The position numbers and the translations under genes were made by a program. The notes below the pieces were generated by a model, which was given only the letters and a program-made list of their open reading frames with translations, was not told the DNA's origin and made no database searches. Below are positions 1 through 12,405 of a stretch of 64,000 nucleotides of DNA, one piece after another (the first letter of the stretch is position 1; every line of letters starts with the position of its first letter). Source of the stretch: Brasenia schreberi (lineage: Eukaryota; Streptophyta; Magnoliopsida; Nymphaeales; Cabombaceae); contig JAYKKT010000089.1 in the NCBI GenBank assembly GCA_036023115.1, positions 7,573,501 to 7,637,500 of the forward strand. The letters are read 5' to 3'.

Positions 1-780
1 AGCTTTTGAAGAAAGATTATGGGAGCTCATGCACTAGCGAGCTAGAAGTTTTAGAGGAACCTACTAGGCTACATATTCTACGTGAACTTCTCAAGTAGAA
101 ACAGATACATGGAAATCATGATGAGCTATTCATACATTACCGAAAATCATGATGAGCTTCTCGTGCAGAAAAACCTTAATGTAGATCATTTCTATAATGT
201 CACTACATCAAATGAAAGTTTCCTTTGTCTTGTTGTGATCTCAGGATCTTTTTGTCGATAGTACTTGACCCTTATTGACAAGGGCATCAGCAAAATGGTT
301 ATGAATTTCTTTAAAGTCGCTATACTCCTAAAGAGATTAATTCAACTTGTATTATTCCTATATTAAGATTAATGGGCTTCTAGGTTCACTGGCTTTGCAC
401 TTATAGGTCTCTGCAAAAAAAAATTTCAAATCATATCAAAAATTATGGTGAATCATTTACATAACATTTCTTCAACACATTATGCCTTGTATTCATATGA
501 TTTTTTGTAAGGGGTCAATGCAATAATGCATCCTCTAGAGCATCGTGATTGCTCAAAATTTATTTGATGTTATGCTTCATAGTGAAACATAACATCACGC
601 TTTTCAAAGCAGATTTGAGAAAGGCATGTCTATGGCAGAGCCTTTTGGAGCTTTGTTGAAGATTTGTGGTTTTGCTTGAATTGGATGGATTGTATTATGA
701 CTTGTCTCACTAGCTGCACGCTGCAGGTTTTATGCTTGTTAAAGGATTACGGAGAATATGTGTGTGTGTGTGTGTGTATA
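1..780. other. Unassigned flanking sequence with a (TG)n tract
   Basis: No coding exon could be recognised here. The stretch is AT-rich. It has a short imperfect direct repeat (the phrase AAATCATGATGAGCT appears near 113 and again near 148) and ends in a (TG)n microsatellite at about 759-778 that runs into TATA. The LINE that follows is inserted at this microsatellite. Earlier exons of the S16 gene found at 6421 could lie here or further upstream, but none was seen. Confidence 0.5.
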
Positions 781-3700
781 AACAACAAACAAACAACAAC
801 TAAGCCTTTTCCCATACTAGACGGGGTCGGCTACATGGATTCTTTGTTTCCACAGATCTCTATCGTGTGCCATGTTAGCAGTTAACTCCCAATAAGCTAG
901 ATCATTCTTTATTATTTCTTTCCAACACTTTTGTGGTCGTCCTCTACCTCTTTTAATACTTTCCAAATTTAGGTTTTCTAACCTTCTTACAGGTTCTTCT
1001 TTTGATCTTCTTTCTATATGTCCAAACCATCTTAAACGATGTTCTCTCATTTTATCCTCTATTGGTGCCACTCCTAATTTGTTTCTAATAACCTCATTAT
1101 GTATACGGTCTTTTCTTGTATAACCACTCATCCATCTCAACATCTTCATTTCTGTCACAGACATCTTTTGTACATGTTGATGATTAACTGCCCAACACTC
1201 AGAACCATAAAACATGGCAGGCCTAACTGCTGCTCTATAATATTTACCTTTTAATTTTAATGGTATCTTCTTATCACAAAGAATACCTTATGCTCCTCTC
1301 CATTTTAACCAACCAGCATTAATTCTATGTGTAACATCTCCATCAATTCTTCCATCACTTTGAAAAATTGACCCTAGGTATTTAAAACTTTCCTTTTGGG
1401 GAATGCAATGTGTGCCAATTTTAATTTCTATGTCCTCTGAAGTAGCCAAATGATCAAACTTACATTCCATATATTCTGTCTTTGTTCTACTCAGTCGGAG
1501 GCCTTTGTTTTCTAATGTTTCTCTCCATAGTTCCAATTTTCTATTAACTTTTTCCTTAGACTCCTCCACTAATACAATGTCATCTGCAAATAACATACAC
1601 CAAGGTACTTCATCTTGAATATGTTTTGTTAACTCATCCATCACCATTATAAATAAGTATGGACTTAAAGTTGATCCTTGATGTAACCCAATATTAACTT
1701 CAAAGAAGTCAGTCGTTCCTTCATGAGTCCTCACACATGTTTTTGCACCATCATACATGTCTCTTATAAGGTTAATATATGTCAATGGGATACCTCTTTT
1801 TTCCAAAGTTCTCCAAAGAACCTCCCTCGGTACCCTATCATAAGCTTTTTCTAGATCAATAAATATCATGTGAAGGTCTTTCTTTTTTGCTCTAAAATGT
1901 TCCATAAGACGTCTCAAAAGGTGAATCGCTTCAATAGTAGATCTACCTGGCATAAATCCAAATTGGTTCTCTGTTGTACTTGATACTTGTCTTAACCTAC
2001 GTTCAATAATTCTTTCCCATAATTTCATAGTATGACTCATTAACTTGATACCTCGATAATTCGCACAATTTTGAATGTCTCCCTTGTTCTTATATACGGG
2101 TATAAGTGTACTTGCTCTCCATTCCTCGGGCATCTTTTGGTTTTTCCATATTTCATTAAATAGTCTTGTGAGCCAAGTGATTCCTATTTCTCCTAGTATT
2201 TTCCAAACTTCTATAGGAATATTATCTGGTCCTATCGATTTACCACTCTTCATATGTTTAAGAGCCTCTTTGACTTCATTCTTTTGAATACGTCGGTAGA
2301 AATTGTGGTTTATATACTTTTCTGACTTGGCTAAATCTCCTAAACTAATACTAACATCTTTATTTTCATTAAAAAGATTATAAAAATAGTTTTTCCATCT
2401 ATTTCTTATATCATCATTTGCCACTAGAATTTTTTCATCCTCGTCTTTTATGCATCTAACATAATTAAGATCTTTAGTTTTCTTATCTCTAGCCCTAGCT
2501 ATCCTAAAAATGTCTCTTTCACCCTCTTTTGAGTTGAGTTTTTTATATAAGTCCTCCCAAATCTTAGCTTTTGCTTCACTAACGGCCTTTTTTGCTTCCT
2601 TCTTTGCTTTCTTATAAGCTTCTAAAGTTTCACTAGTTTTCTTAGCATAATGTAATTTGTAACATGCCCTCTTTGCCCTGATTTTGTTTTGTACTACTTC
2701 ACTCCACCACCAAGCTTCTTTTTGTGCTGGTACACCTCCCTTAGATACCCCTAACACATCTTTCGCCACTTTCCTAATATGTATAGCCATATTGTTCCAC
2801 ATATCAGAGGGTGTGCCAACATAATTCCAAACATCTCCTTGAAGGACTTTTTGTTTAAATATATCTTCTTTCTCACTTTTGAGGTTCCACCATTTAGTCC
2901 GAATAGCTCGATGCACTCTTTTCTTCTTTGTCCATTTTTTTATTTGTAAATCCATAACTAAAAGTCGATGTTGGGTGGTTAAGCTTTCTCCTGGAATTAC
3001 CTTACAATCTTTACAACACGCTCTATCTTTTTTTCTACAAATAAAGTAATCAATTTGTGTTTATGATAAGCCACTCTTATAAGTAATTAAATGTTCATCT
3101 CGTTTTTTGAAGATTGTATTGACTATAAAGAGATCAAATGACATAGCAAAATTTAAAATCTCCCTACCTTCCTCGTTTATATCCCCATAACCAAAGTTTC
3201 CATGAATCCCTTGATATCCTAATGCCTCTTTACCGACATGTCCATTTAAATCTCCTCCTAAACAAATCATCTCCCTTTGTGGAATCTTTTGAAACACCTT
3301 ATCTAACTCTTCCCAAAAAACTGTCTTTATACTATCTTCTAGTCCTACTTGGGGTGCGTAAGCACAAACTATATTCAAAACCTCTACTCCTAACACTAAT
3401 TTCAATGTCATGATTCGGTCACCATATCGTTGTATGTCTACTACACTCTCCTTTAAATCTTTATTTATGATAATACCAACTCCGTTTCGGGCCTTTTCTT
3501 TACCTGAGTACCATAATTTAAAACCTGTATCCTCTATCTCTTTTGCTTTTTCTTCAACCCATTTTGTCTCTTGTAAACATAGAATATGAATCTTTCTCCG
3601 AATCATAGTATCTACCACCTCCATTAGCTTACCCGATAATGTTCCGATATTCCAAGAACCAATACGAATCTTATTATCTAGGACTAGCTTCCTTACCCCC

Positions 3701-4063
3701 CGCATCCATCCATAATCAAAATGCGGAGACCCTCTCTGAAAATTTTTCACTACATTCGGGCGGCAATGTAGCGGGACTAACTTCTTTACCCACACCCGTC
3801 CATGATGTGGGAACCCTCTCTGCAATTGATTCACTACATTCGGGCGAAAATGTAGTGGCCCTTGCTTACTTCTTACTGCATTCGGGCTCTGCAGCACGTC
3901 GCTAGGCGGGAACGCCCCAAAGCAATGCTCATAATTTTTGTAATCCATGTTGTAGAAATCCGACGAAGTTTTACGCTGGCTGTCGGAAGCCTAACACAAC
4001 CCTCCTCCTTTATCCGGGCTTGGGACCGGCAATGCAAGGGTGATCCCTTACATGGGCGGAGTT
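781..4063 (-). mobile_element. Full-length RTE-clade LINE retrotransposon
   Basis: The element reads on the minus strand. It has a short 5' leader (about 3949-4063), one long reading frame for an apurinic-type endonuclease and reverse transcriptase, a short 3' UTR, and a 3' end of TTG-rich repeats instead of poly(A), as is usual for RTE LINEs. The 5' limit is set by a second copy of the leader at 40218-40320 that stops at the same GAGTT. The same 12-base string TGTGTGTGTATA flanks both sides (769-780 and 4064-4075). It fits a target-site duplication but is low-complexity. Only two in-frame stops separate the copy from an open frame, so the insertion looks fairly young. Shorter copies of the family lie at 18392-25166, 35883-36146, 14705-14830, about 5905-6045 and 40218-40320. 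Confidence 0.93.
817..3948 (-). pseudogene. LINE endonuclease-reverse transcriptase ORF, two in-frame stops
   Basis: A single frame of 1,044 codons runs from the Met at 3948 to a TAG at 817-819. It is broken by TAA at 3061-3063 and TAA at 1288-1290, with no frameshift. The N-terminus (residues 31-89) contains a roughly 29-residue unit repeated twice, each starting PLH-RPNVV and followed by QRG-PH. The endonuclease domain starts near residue 92 (IGSWNIGTLSG) and shows LQETKW, AYAPQVG and GGDLNGHVG, the usual Mg-dependent endonuclease blocks. The reverse transcriptase follows, with [23 protein letters not shown] and the catalytic FADD box at 1579-1590. The C-terminal region ([19 protein letters not shown]) is typical of plant RTE elements. 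The first stop falls at the end of the endonuclease and the second beyond the RT core. The protein would nick DNA and prime reverse transcription at the target. Confidence 0.92.
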
Positions 4064-5900
<1,837 letters not shown>

Positions 5901-5904
5901 ACAT

Positions 5905-6045
5905 GTTATGGTCGGCTACGGGATTCCAAGTCACCATTGTGCTTATTTTGTCATTAGCATTCAACTTCAGAATTGCAAATCATGTCGTCATTTCCTTCCA
6001 ACACTTCTAAGGCCTTGCATTACCTCTTTTAACATGCTGACCATA
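5905..6045 (-). mobile_element. Degraded 3' end of an RTE-type LINE
   Basis: Read against the 3' end of the LINE at 781-4063, this segment keeps the same order of words: GGTCGGCTAC, a Met/His-rich 3' coding tail, TTCCAACACTTCT and ACCTCTTTTAA. About two thirds of positions agree by eye and several short indels are present. It is the 5'-truncated 3' tail of an old insertion in the same orientation as the LINE at 781. No target-site duplication was found. Confidence 0.6.
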
Positions 6046-6420
6046 TAGTCCCGGGTACCAGTTTTTATGAGTTGTAGAGAATCCCATTCCAAATTCCATT
6101 TCAATCAAATGATGGCAGCAGCTAACGCATCTCGGGTTAACAAAACTGAATCTTTAACTTCGTTTCAAGTTCTAGCTAGCAGCCTAGCATTACTCCGGAA
6201 TTTAATTGAAGAATTAAATTCACAGCCCATGTTTTCGTCTCTGGCTTCATCATGTGTATGTGTCGTGCACAGCATGCAAACGTGTGCTCATAAGACTGAC
6301 TGGTTGTTTATTCATTTTTTCTAATTATAATGATGGGATGAATGTCGATACTGCTGAATCCTCTTAGCTGGCGAAGGTGATAATAATAATCTGATTATTC
6401 GTACTCTTTTTTGAGTTCAG

Positions 6421-6640
6421 ATATTGGTTATCAGTTGGTGCTCAGCCTTCTGAACCAGTCCAACGAATTCTTTACCGAGCAGGGGTTTTACCTCCACCTC
6501 CTATGCTGGCAATGGCACGTAAAGGTGGGCCTCGTGATCCCCGCATAATTGATCCTTTGAGCGGTCGCCCTATTTCTCTTCCAAAGCAAGAGGATGATGC
6601 CAAGAAAGATGAAGTTGAAGCCGAAGCGGCTACCCCCTGA
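6421..6640 (+). CDS. RPS16: Ribosomal protein S16 (bacterial-type), last exon
   Basis: This exon encodes the C-terminal 73 residues of a bS16-family protein of the small subunit of the chloroplast or mitochondrial ribosome. It is nuclear-encoded here. After the acceptor TTGAGTTCAG the frame reads (K)YWLSVGAQPSEPVQRIL, the most conserved block of plant organellar S16, then RAGVLPPPPM and RKGGPRDPR. An acidic/lysine tail (KQEDDAKKDEVEAEAA) follows, with TGA at 6638-6640. The first base of the exon completes a Lys codon, so the preceding intron is in phase 2. The N-terminal exons, including any transit peptide and the VRIRLARFG block, were not found in 1-6420. They may lie beyond the window with LINE-filled introns between, or be lost. 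The exon shows no stop or frameshift. Identity is near certain; whether the gene is complete is unknown. Confidence 0.88.
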
Positions 6641-8285
6641 GAGGCTGTAAGCAATGTTGCCGACTGTGGTTAAGAATGAGTTGCATGTATCAAATGTCAA
6701 TAATAGCCATGAGAGAGAGAGAGAGTTTTGTTGTCATAAGATTAACTCATATTTGATGACCGTTGGCTATTGGATATTTGGATGCATGTAACTATTAGAC
6801 ATGCGAGGCAAGCTTAGGCGGTGGGTTTCCATCACCATAACCATAGGTTACCCTCAGGGCAAGCAAAATCATGCAATGACTTGGAATTTTGTTGCCTGAA
6901 TATTGGTGAGAACCACAACACAAGTTGCAGAAATTGGACATTCTTGGCAAATGTTTCGTATTAAACAATGGCCATGTTACCAGCCCCCAGGAGCTGAATT
7001 TATTTGTTACGCACAGGCACACCTTTACACACACACGCACACACACACACACAGAGATGACATTTACTGAAAATATCTCAGCACAATCGCGTTTCCAACT
7101 TTAGACCAATCAAACCAACAGATTATGACACTAGCATAAAGCGTTCAAATGATTGAAAGAGTTTTATGGCAAATTAGATCTCCGCAACATCATCTAGACA
7201 GATTTCCAAGTCTACCAAGTCTTCGACGCCCACTGCTGCGACTGCATCCCATGCCGTCTCCCCTTAGTGCGTGAATTTATTCAGCAAATTACACAAAGGC
7301 TATGGAAACCAATATGGATCCAAGAAAGAGGTCTCTTCAACTCGGCTGACAACAGAAGTCCCAACCAATTGTAGGGCCAATAGAATAGATAATGGCATCT
7401 GCTTATCTAATATGGAGTACCAAAAAGGCCAAGAAATAATAACTCATGTGTGACAAGGGATTTGCAATCCCAATGCATGCATATTATTTTGTAAAATGGC
7501 AATGCTAGAATAATGTCGACCATGAATTTTGCACGCTGCCATGTTACATTATATTCCATTAGATTGGCCGATAGAGAGAGATGATTTACTTTACAAAGTG
7601 GAATAAAAACCAGCTTAGATAATCCATTATCTATGAATACATTGAAGAAAAGAATAAGCACAACTTAATTAATAGGACTAAGAATCTATATGACCTTTAC
7701 TCAAAACCTCTTGATACTCCTTTACGTTGGTTCCGTAACCAATATACATTTGTTTTTGTATAAAATAAATATGAAAATAATATATATGTGTGTGTGCACG
7801 CACGTATATGCTCGTATCTTTTGGTTTACAAGGGAAAAGGCAAAGCCAGTACGAATTTATGATTGGCATCCTGTGAGTCGAGTGCCCTACCAGGTGGGCT
7901 AATACTCCGAGTGCAGATCTTTGATATTTGTTAATGTCAAAAGGAAGATCTTGTTGTCATATTTCTTTCTTTATTTGAAAATTAAGCTACTGATTAGGGA
8001 TATGATGGTAGTTAGATTAGTGCAAAGACTGAGGGTTAGGTATTATGAGCACCACTCCCTCTAGCCACAAGCCAACACAGCCGTCGGGGTTTTGGGTCCC
8101 AACGCCGGAGTTTTAGGGTGAGTTGCTTAACTCCTTCGAAAGGTGGCATCTCAAAATTATGATTAATAATATACTGAAATAATTTCTTTGAAAACAAGAG
8201 AAAAAATACAATGTTTAGAAAACTAGTTTATGTTGGATGATTATGATTGGCATCATACTGAATAAATGCAACTTGTAGTTTTTAA
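6641..8285. other. 3' flank of S16 and intergenic sequence
   Basis: The first 100-400 bases probably include the S16 3' UTR, with a (GA)n run at 6713-6725. A (CA)n/(CG) tract lies at about 7020-7052. At 7837-7908 the minus strand has a tRNA-like head (TAGCCCACCTGGTAGGGCA followed by a TTCGTACTGG box-B-like motif), possibly a decayed SINE. No gene is supported. Confidence 0.4.
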
Positions 8286-8289
8286 ATCA

Positions 8290-8475
8290 TATATATATAG
8301 TGATTGAATCTTCTTTCATTACTTACGTTGACTCATGCTTAGTCATTGTTTCTTGGAAGCATGTCTATTCTTTCTTGAAAACTCTTAAATTTTTTAAAAT
8401 TACACTCATATCACTCAAAAACAATAAGTGGACATGAGTAAACATCTCAAAGGTGAGTAAGATATGATTATATAG
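8290..8475. repeat. Foldback MITE, subfamily with TGATTGAATC end
   Basis: The two halves are imperfect reverse complements. The left half carries GACTCATGCTTAGTCATTG, and the right half read backwards carries TACTCATGTCCACTTATTG at the matching place. The left end (GTGATTGAATCTTC) resembles the GATTGGATCCT ends of the elements at 41349 and 59272. TATATA tracts lie just outside both ends. There is no coding capacity. Confidence 0.55.
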
Positions 8476-8487
8476 AAAGATAAATTA

Positions 8488-8727
8488 GTCCATGCACACA
8501 TTCATTTATACTTAAACATTCTCAAAGATCTCAACCCTTTATAGGTGAGATTGATGGTTGAAATTCAAATTTCAAAGAAAAAATACTTTGTACTTTTATT
8601 GCTACATTAATGTATCAATATTATTTGCTTTTTGCTTTAAATATCTAAATTGTTGATCTTAAAGATCGAACAATTGGGATCTTTTAAGACAATTAGAACA
8701 TAAATGAGTGTGTGCATGGACTATTCT

Positions 8728-8765
<38 letters not shown>
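8488..8765. repeat. Foldback MITE with TTAGTCCATGCACACA termini
   Basis: The left end TTAGTCCATGCACACA (8488) returns as the reverse complement TGTGTGCATGGACTA near 8708-8722. The homology of the arms continues inward (CATTTAT, then AAGATC blocks), giving a hairpin of about 240 bases. Immediately outside the right end comes (CT)n, then (TA)n at 8763-8795, then (TTTA)n to about 8822. The element at 10452 shares the terminal sequence. It is probably a non-autonomous DNA transposon. Confidence 0.65.
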
Positions 8766-8799
<34 letters not shown>

Positions 8800-8826
8800 T
8801 TATTTATTTATTTATTTATTTATATA
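8766..8826. repeat. Compound microsatellite (TA)n(TTTA)n
   Basis: An uninterrupted TA tract passes into seven or so TTTA units, directly after the (CT)n that caps the preceding foldback element. It is simple sequence with no coding meaning. Confidence 0.9.
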
Positions 8827-9147
8827 TACACACCCGGTATGCCTTATAAATACAGCAGAATTGGAGGGCATAATCCTTTACACAGTAAAGGTATCCAAAG
8901 CCACATTGTACATTGTTACAAACAGCCTAAGAAAGGAGGGCATTATTGCCATTTATGAAAGTCAAACGCCAATAATGGAATTTCTTGATATCAAAAAATG
9001 AGTGCCGTGCATGGACTAGGAAGGCATTTCTTTAATAGAAGGCCACCCTCGCCCCTACTGCACAAAAATGCTTAACCCAAGCTCGTCACCTTAATCTCAT
9101 CTACGCACAATCCATGAACTCATTCAAATGATGGGAGGTCCCCCTCT

Positions 9148-9156
9148 TTATAATGC
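9148..9156 (+). promoter_or_regulatory. Probable TATA box of the thaumatin-like gene
   Basis: TTTATAAT lies about 60 bases upstream of the thaumatin-like start codon, a normal distance for a plant core promoter with a short leader. No transcript data support it. Confidence 0.45.
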
Positions 9157-9210
9157 AGGCCATTCATCAACCTCACACCTGCCGGAAAATCTCTTTGCGG
9201 GCGGCATATC

Positions 9211-10363
9211 ATGGTCAAAGCCGCCGGAACCTTGTTGATCTTGCCGGTCTTGTTCGCGGTCGTAAATGCATACACCTTCACAATCACCAATTACTGCCCA
9301 TACACAATATGGCCTGGAATTCTGGCAGGTGCAGGTTCACCTGAGCTGTCTTCAACCGGGTTCCGGCTAGACTCAGGCGCAAGTAACACGATTTCTGTGA
9401 CGTCCGGGTGGTCCGGCCGGATATGGGGAAGAACTGGTTGTAACTTTGATGGTGAAGGCAATGGTGCGTGCCTAACTGGTGACTGTGGAGGAAGCCTTCA
9501 ATGCAGTGGGCGCGGTGCTCAGCCACCGGCGACCCTGTTCGAGATCACCTTCGGGGATGGTGATTCCGACGATTACTATGATGTCAGCCTCGTCGACGGG
9601 TATAATTTGCCGATGATCGTGGAACCGCGTGGAGGATATGGAGGGTGCAATGTCACCGGCTGCACCACTAATCTCAACTCAGGTAAACTAATTCACAGAG
9701 GCACGGTCACAGACCTTGATGAAATATGAGCTTGCTACATGCTTGCATAATCGAAGTCGACGAATTCAAGCTTCTAATATCTTATCGATTAAAGATTGAT
9801 ATGTAGTTTTTAATTACAATCACACAAACAGCAACATTAATATGAAGTTTTTAATATGTAGTTGTGTCAGGTCTTTGCTACTATATATGGTAGCTAGCAT
9901 ATAGTTGCAGTCGTAAATCAAAGCATTATTGGACATTTCAGTAGTTGATAAGAGGGTCTTCTTCTCCAACTTGGTCTAATGTTTTGTTGATCATCACGAA
10001 TCAGGTTGCCCAAAAGAGCTGCAGGTTGTGGATGGTGATGTGGTTGCATGCAAGAGTGCTTGTGGTGCTTTCGCACTTGACCAGTACTGCTGCAGTGGGA
10101 GCTTCGCGAGCCCGACGATCTGCAAGCCCACCTACTATTCTGCCTTGTTCAAGAATGCTTGCCCGAGGGCCTACAGCTATGCATTCGATGATGGCACCAG
10201 CACCTTCACATGCAAGTCCCTGGCTTATACCATCACGTTTTGCCCCACCCTTGATCGGTACTCTCTATTTATCTATCTCTCTTTCTTTCTCTTTCTCCTG
10301 CATCTCAAGGTGTTGAACGAAGCCAAAGTAAAACCAAGTCTAGGATCTTCGCGTCCAGGTTAG
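9211..10363 (+). CDS. Thaumatin-like protein (PR-5 family), two exons
   Basis: Exon 1 is 9211-9682 and exon 2 starts at 10005, joined by a GT-AG intron of 322 bases in phase 1. The product is a secreted defence-type protein of the thaumatin/osmotin family. Residues 1-20 are a signal peptide (cleavage before YTFTITNYC). All 16 family cysteines are present, including NYC, GRTGC, the CxxDC region, GGCNVTGC, ACKSAC and QYCC. The acidic-cleft elements GRIWGRTGC, LFEITF and DVSLVDGYN are all visible. The conserved domain ends at ITFCP (about 10250). The open frame then runs to TGA at 10363, adding a hydrophobic tail (SLFIYLSFFLFLL) that is not typical. A GT at 10260 could instead start a second intron leading to a short last exon. 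The end of the gene is therefore uncertain, while the identity is firm. Some family members have glucanase or antifungal activity; which applies here cannot be told. Confidence 0.9.
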
Positions 10364-10697
10364 GATGGCTTGCATGGCCGTGGAAAGAAAAGTCAAGTAC
10401 TGCCCTAAATCAATTGGCGACTTTTTTATGAAAGCAATTTATTTACAAAGAAATTAGTACATGCGCACATGGTTACATAATCGAAAACACTCAAGGATCT
10501 CACCCATTTCATTAACGAAATCTATAGTTAAAATTTAAATTTTGAAAGTGAAAAAGTAGATTGATACTCAATTTTTTTTTCAAGTGCATTTAAGATCTGA
10601 TTGTGCACATGGACTAAGCTCTCATATATACATATATGCATATATATGTATGTATGTATGTGTATGTATGTATATATATGCATATGTATGTGTATAG

Positions 10698-10758
<61 letters not shown>

Positions 10759-11582
10759 CATATATATAACCGAGATCGATTAGTTTTGCTTTGGAGAAGC
10801 AGCTTATTGCAGGGGATACAACCACCTAGTCTAAAACTGAAAAGCTATGATTGTTTTGGAGGACATCAATTTTGTTAATGTGAAATATCTCGAAAGTCAA
10901 GCGTAAACTCAGACATGTTTTTATTAAAACAAAGAAAGAAACACCATTGAATGCGTCCATCTCTATCGCCGTTCTTTCTTAGCCATGATCACTCAGAAAT
11001 AATCAGCAGCTTAATGACGTGAACCTAGAAGAGCCAATCCATGATGAATCAATTGTTTGACTCGATCTTCAGTCATACGAAAATCTAACCGTACATCAAA
11101 AATGGCTCTCATATGAAACTTTTGAGTGTGAGGCACGCACGCATCCTGAACCTGTAATGTGAAGATATGCAGTGGAGGCCTCACATAACCATCATGTCGG
11201 CGATGCACGATATGATCTAACCAAGTGACGATGAGGCACGAAGGTCGCCCTTTTCACGCCATAATCTGGTACCCCTCTCTTGTTCTTCTGTAACTCATTC
11301 CAAATAATGCAGGTCAAGAAGATCCAATGGCGTAGTCTCCAGTAACCCCGCTGCCCATACCAACAATAACATCAAGCAGGATAACGATATGGCCTCTTAT
11401 TCTGTACGACAATCTATGAGTATCCCTTGGTTCTTTTTGTCAATCATAATCTCAATGAGTAAATTCATCGACTTCTAACTGTGATCCTTCGGCAATTGTA
11501 AACCGCAAGAACATAGTTGCCGACCATGCTAAATGAATCAGACATTCTTTGCTGTGCCATAATGTTGTTCCACACGCACGCA

Positions 11583-11619
<37 letters not shown>

Positions 11620-12405
11620 CGGAGGGGGGGAGAGCTAAAGAGTGTTGAGTGCTAAGCAAAAGCTCAATCAAGTTGCCATATTCATGATATTTCTCCAAAG
11701 AAGGATAACGCCGATCAGTTTTCGAGTGTTTCTGGGCTGCGAGCAGAATAGCCTAAAATGAACGGCAGTGATGCAGTAGCTTGCAACACCTTCACTCAGT
11801 AAAGCTAAAGCCCAAGGCTATAGGGAGTTGGCTTCTAAGACCAAATTCAAGGAGGTCATGAGTTCAGTACCTGAGTGGATCTCTTGCAAAAAAACCCAAG
11901 CAGCAGGGGGGCTCTGGCTTTATACTGCTAGATAGAAGGCACTCTTTTTCTCCACTTAGCATACAAGACTATCAACAACTGAACAATGATGAACTAGAAG
12001 AATTTGAAGTACGTTGACCAGTTGAAGAGATGTGAGGCAAGCAAGAATGCAATTGAACAATCAATATGGGGTGCATATGTATCAAAATTAACAAGACAGA
12101 TGCCTAACGAATCCGTTTACATGCCCTTCTCTTTTTCTGCTCAACGACTCATACACAGGTTACAACAATGATGTATAACTTGTCCTTATTGTTGCATTAG
12201 TAGAATACATCCAACTTTCCACTGAAAGAGCCTACCCTATGTAACTGGGCTACAGAACTCCATGTATCTATAGGCATAACATTTCTAAGTAACTCTTATA
12301 GTAGATTGTACCTGCATTTGCTTGTTATTTCTTTATTTCTCGAACTCGCACACTGCCATGTAGAATTGAACATTGCGGCAAAGAAAAGCATAAAAGAACT
12401 GCTCG
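10364..12405. other. Intergenic sequence with MITE, microsatellites and no clear gene
   Basis: Apart from the foldback element at 10452-10624, this holds (TG)n(GA)n at 10709-10757 and (TG)n(GA)n at 11583-11618. A minus-strand open frame at 11011-11208 of 65 codons has a fairly protein-like composition but was not recognised. A tRNA-like GAGTTGGCTTCTAAG...GAGTTCAGTACC pair lies at about 11826-11873. The last few hundred bases should include the BIN4 3' UTR, since BIN4 ends at 12406 on the minus strand. Confidence 0.4.
10452..10624. repeat. Foldback MITE, same family as 8488-8765
   Basis: The left end TTAGTACATGCGCACAT and the right end, read as its reverse complement TTAGTCCATGTGCACA, form terminal inverted repeats matching the element at 8488. 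The internal sequence is AT-rich with AAATTTAAATTTTG. A (TA)/(TGTA)/(TG)n(GA)n compound microsatellite follows the right end to about 10757. Confidence 0.65.

Noticed and set aside
7180..7263. Minus-strand frame reading TAWDAVAAVGVEDLVDLEI, GC-richer than its surroundings, as a possible last exon
   Set aside because: The acceptor is weak, no upstream exon was found and no family was recognised. It is too short to call.
8704..8958. Ser/Leu/Tyr-Ile repeat frames across microsatellites (also 3862-4295, 10528-10783, 48731-48931 and 58615-58815)
   Set aside because: They are translations of (CT)n, (TA)n and (TG)n arrays, not proteins.
11011..11208. 65-codon minus-strand frame as a small gene
   Set aside because: Composition is protein-like, but there is no recognised domain, clear splice context or promoter.
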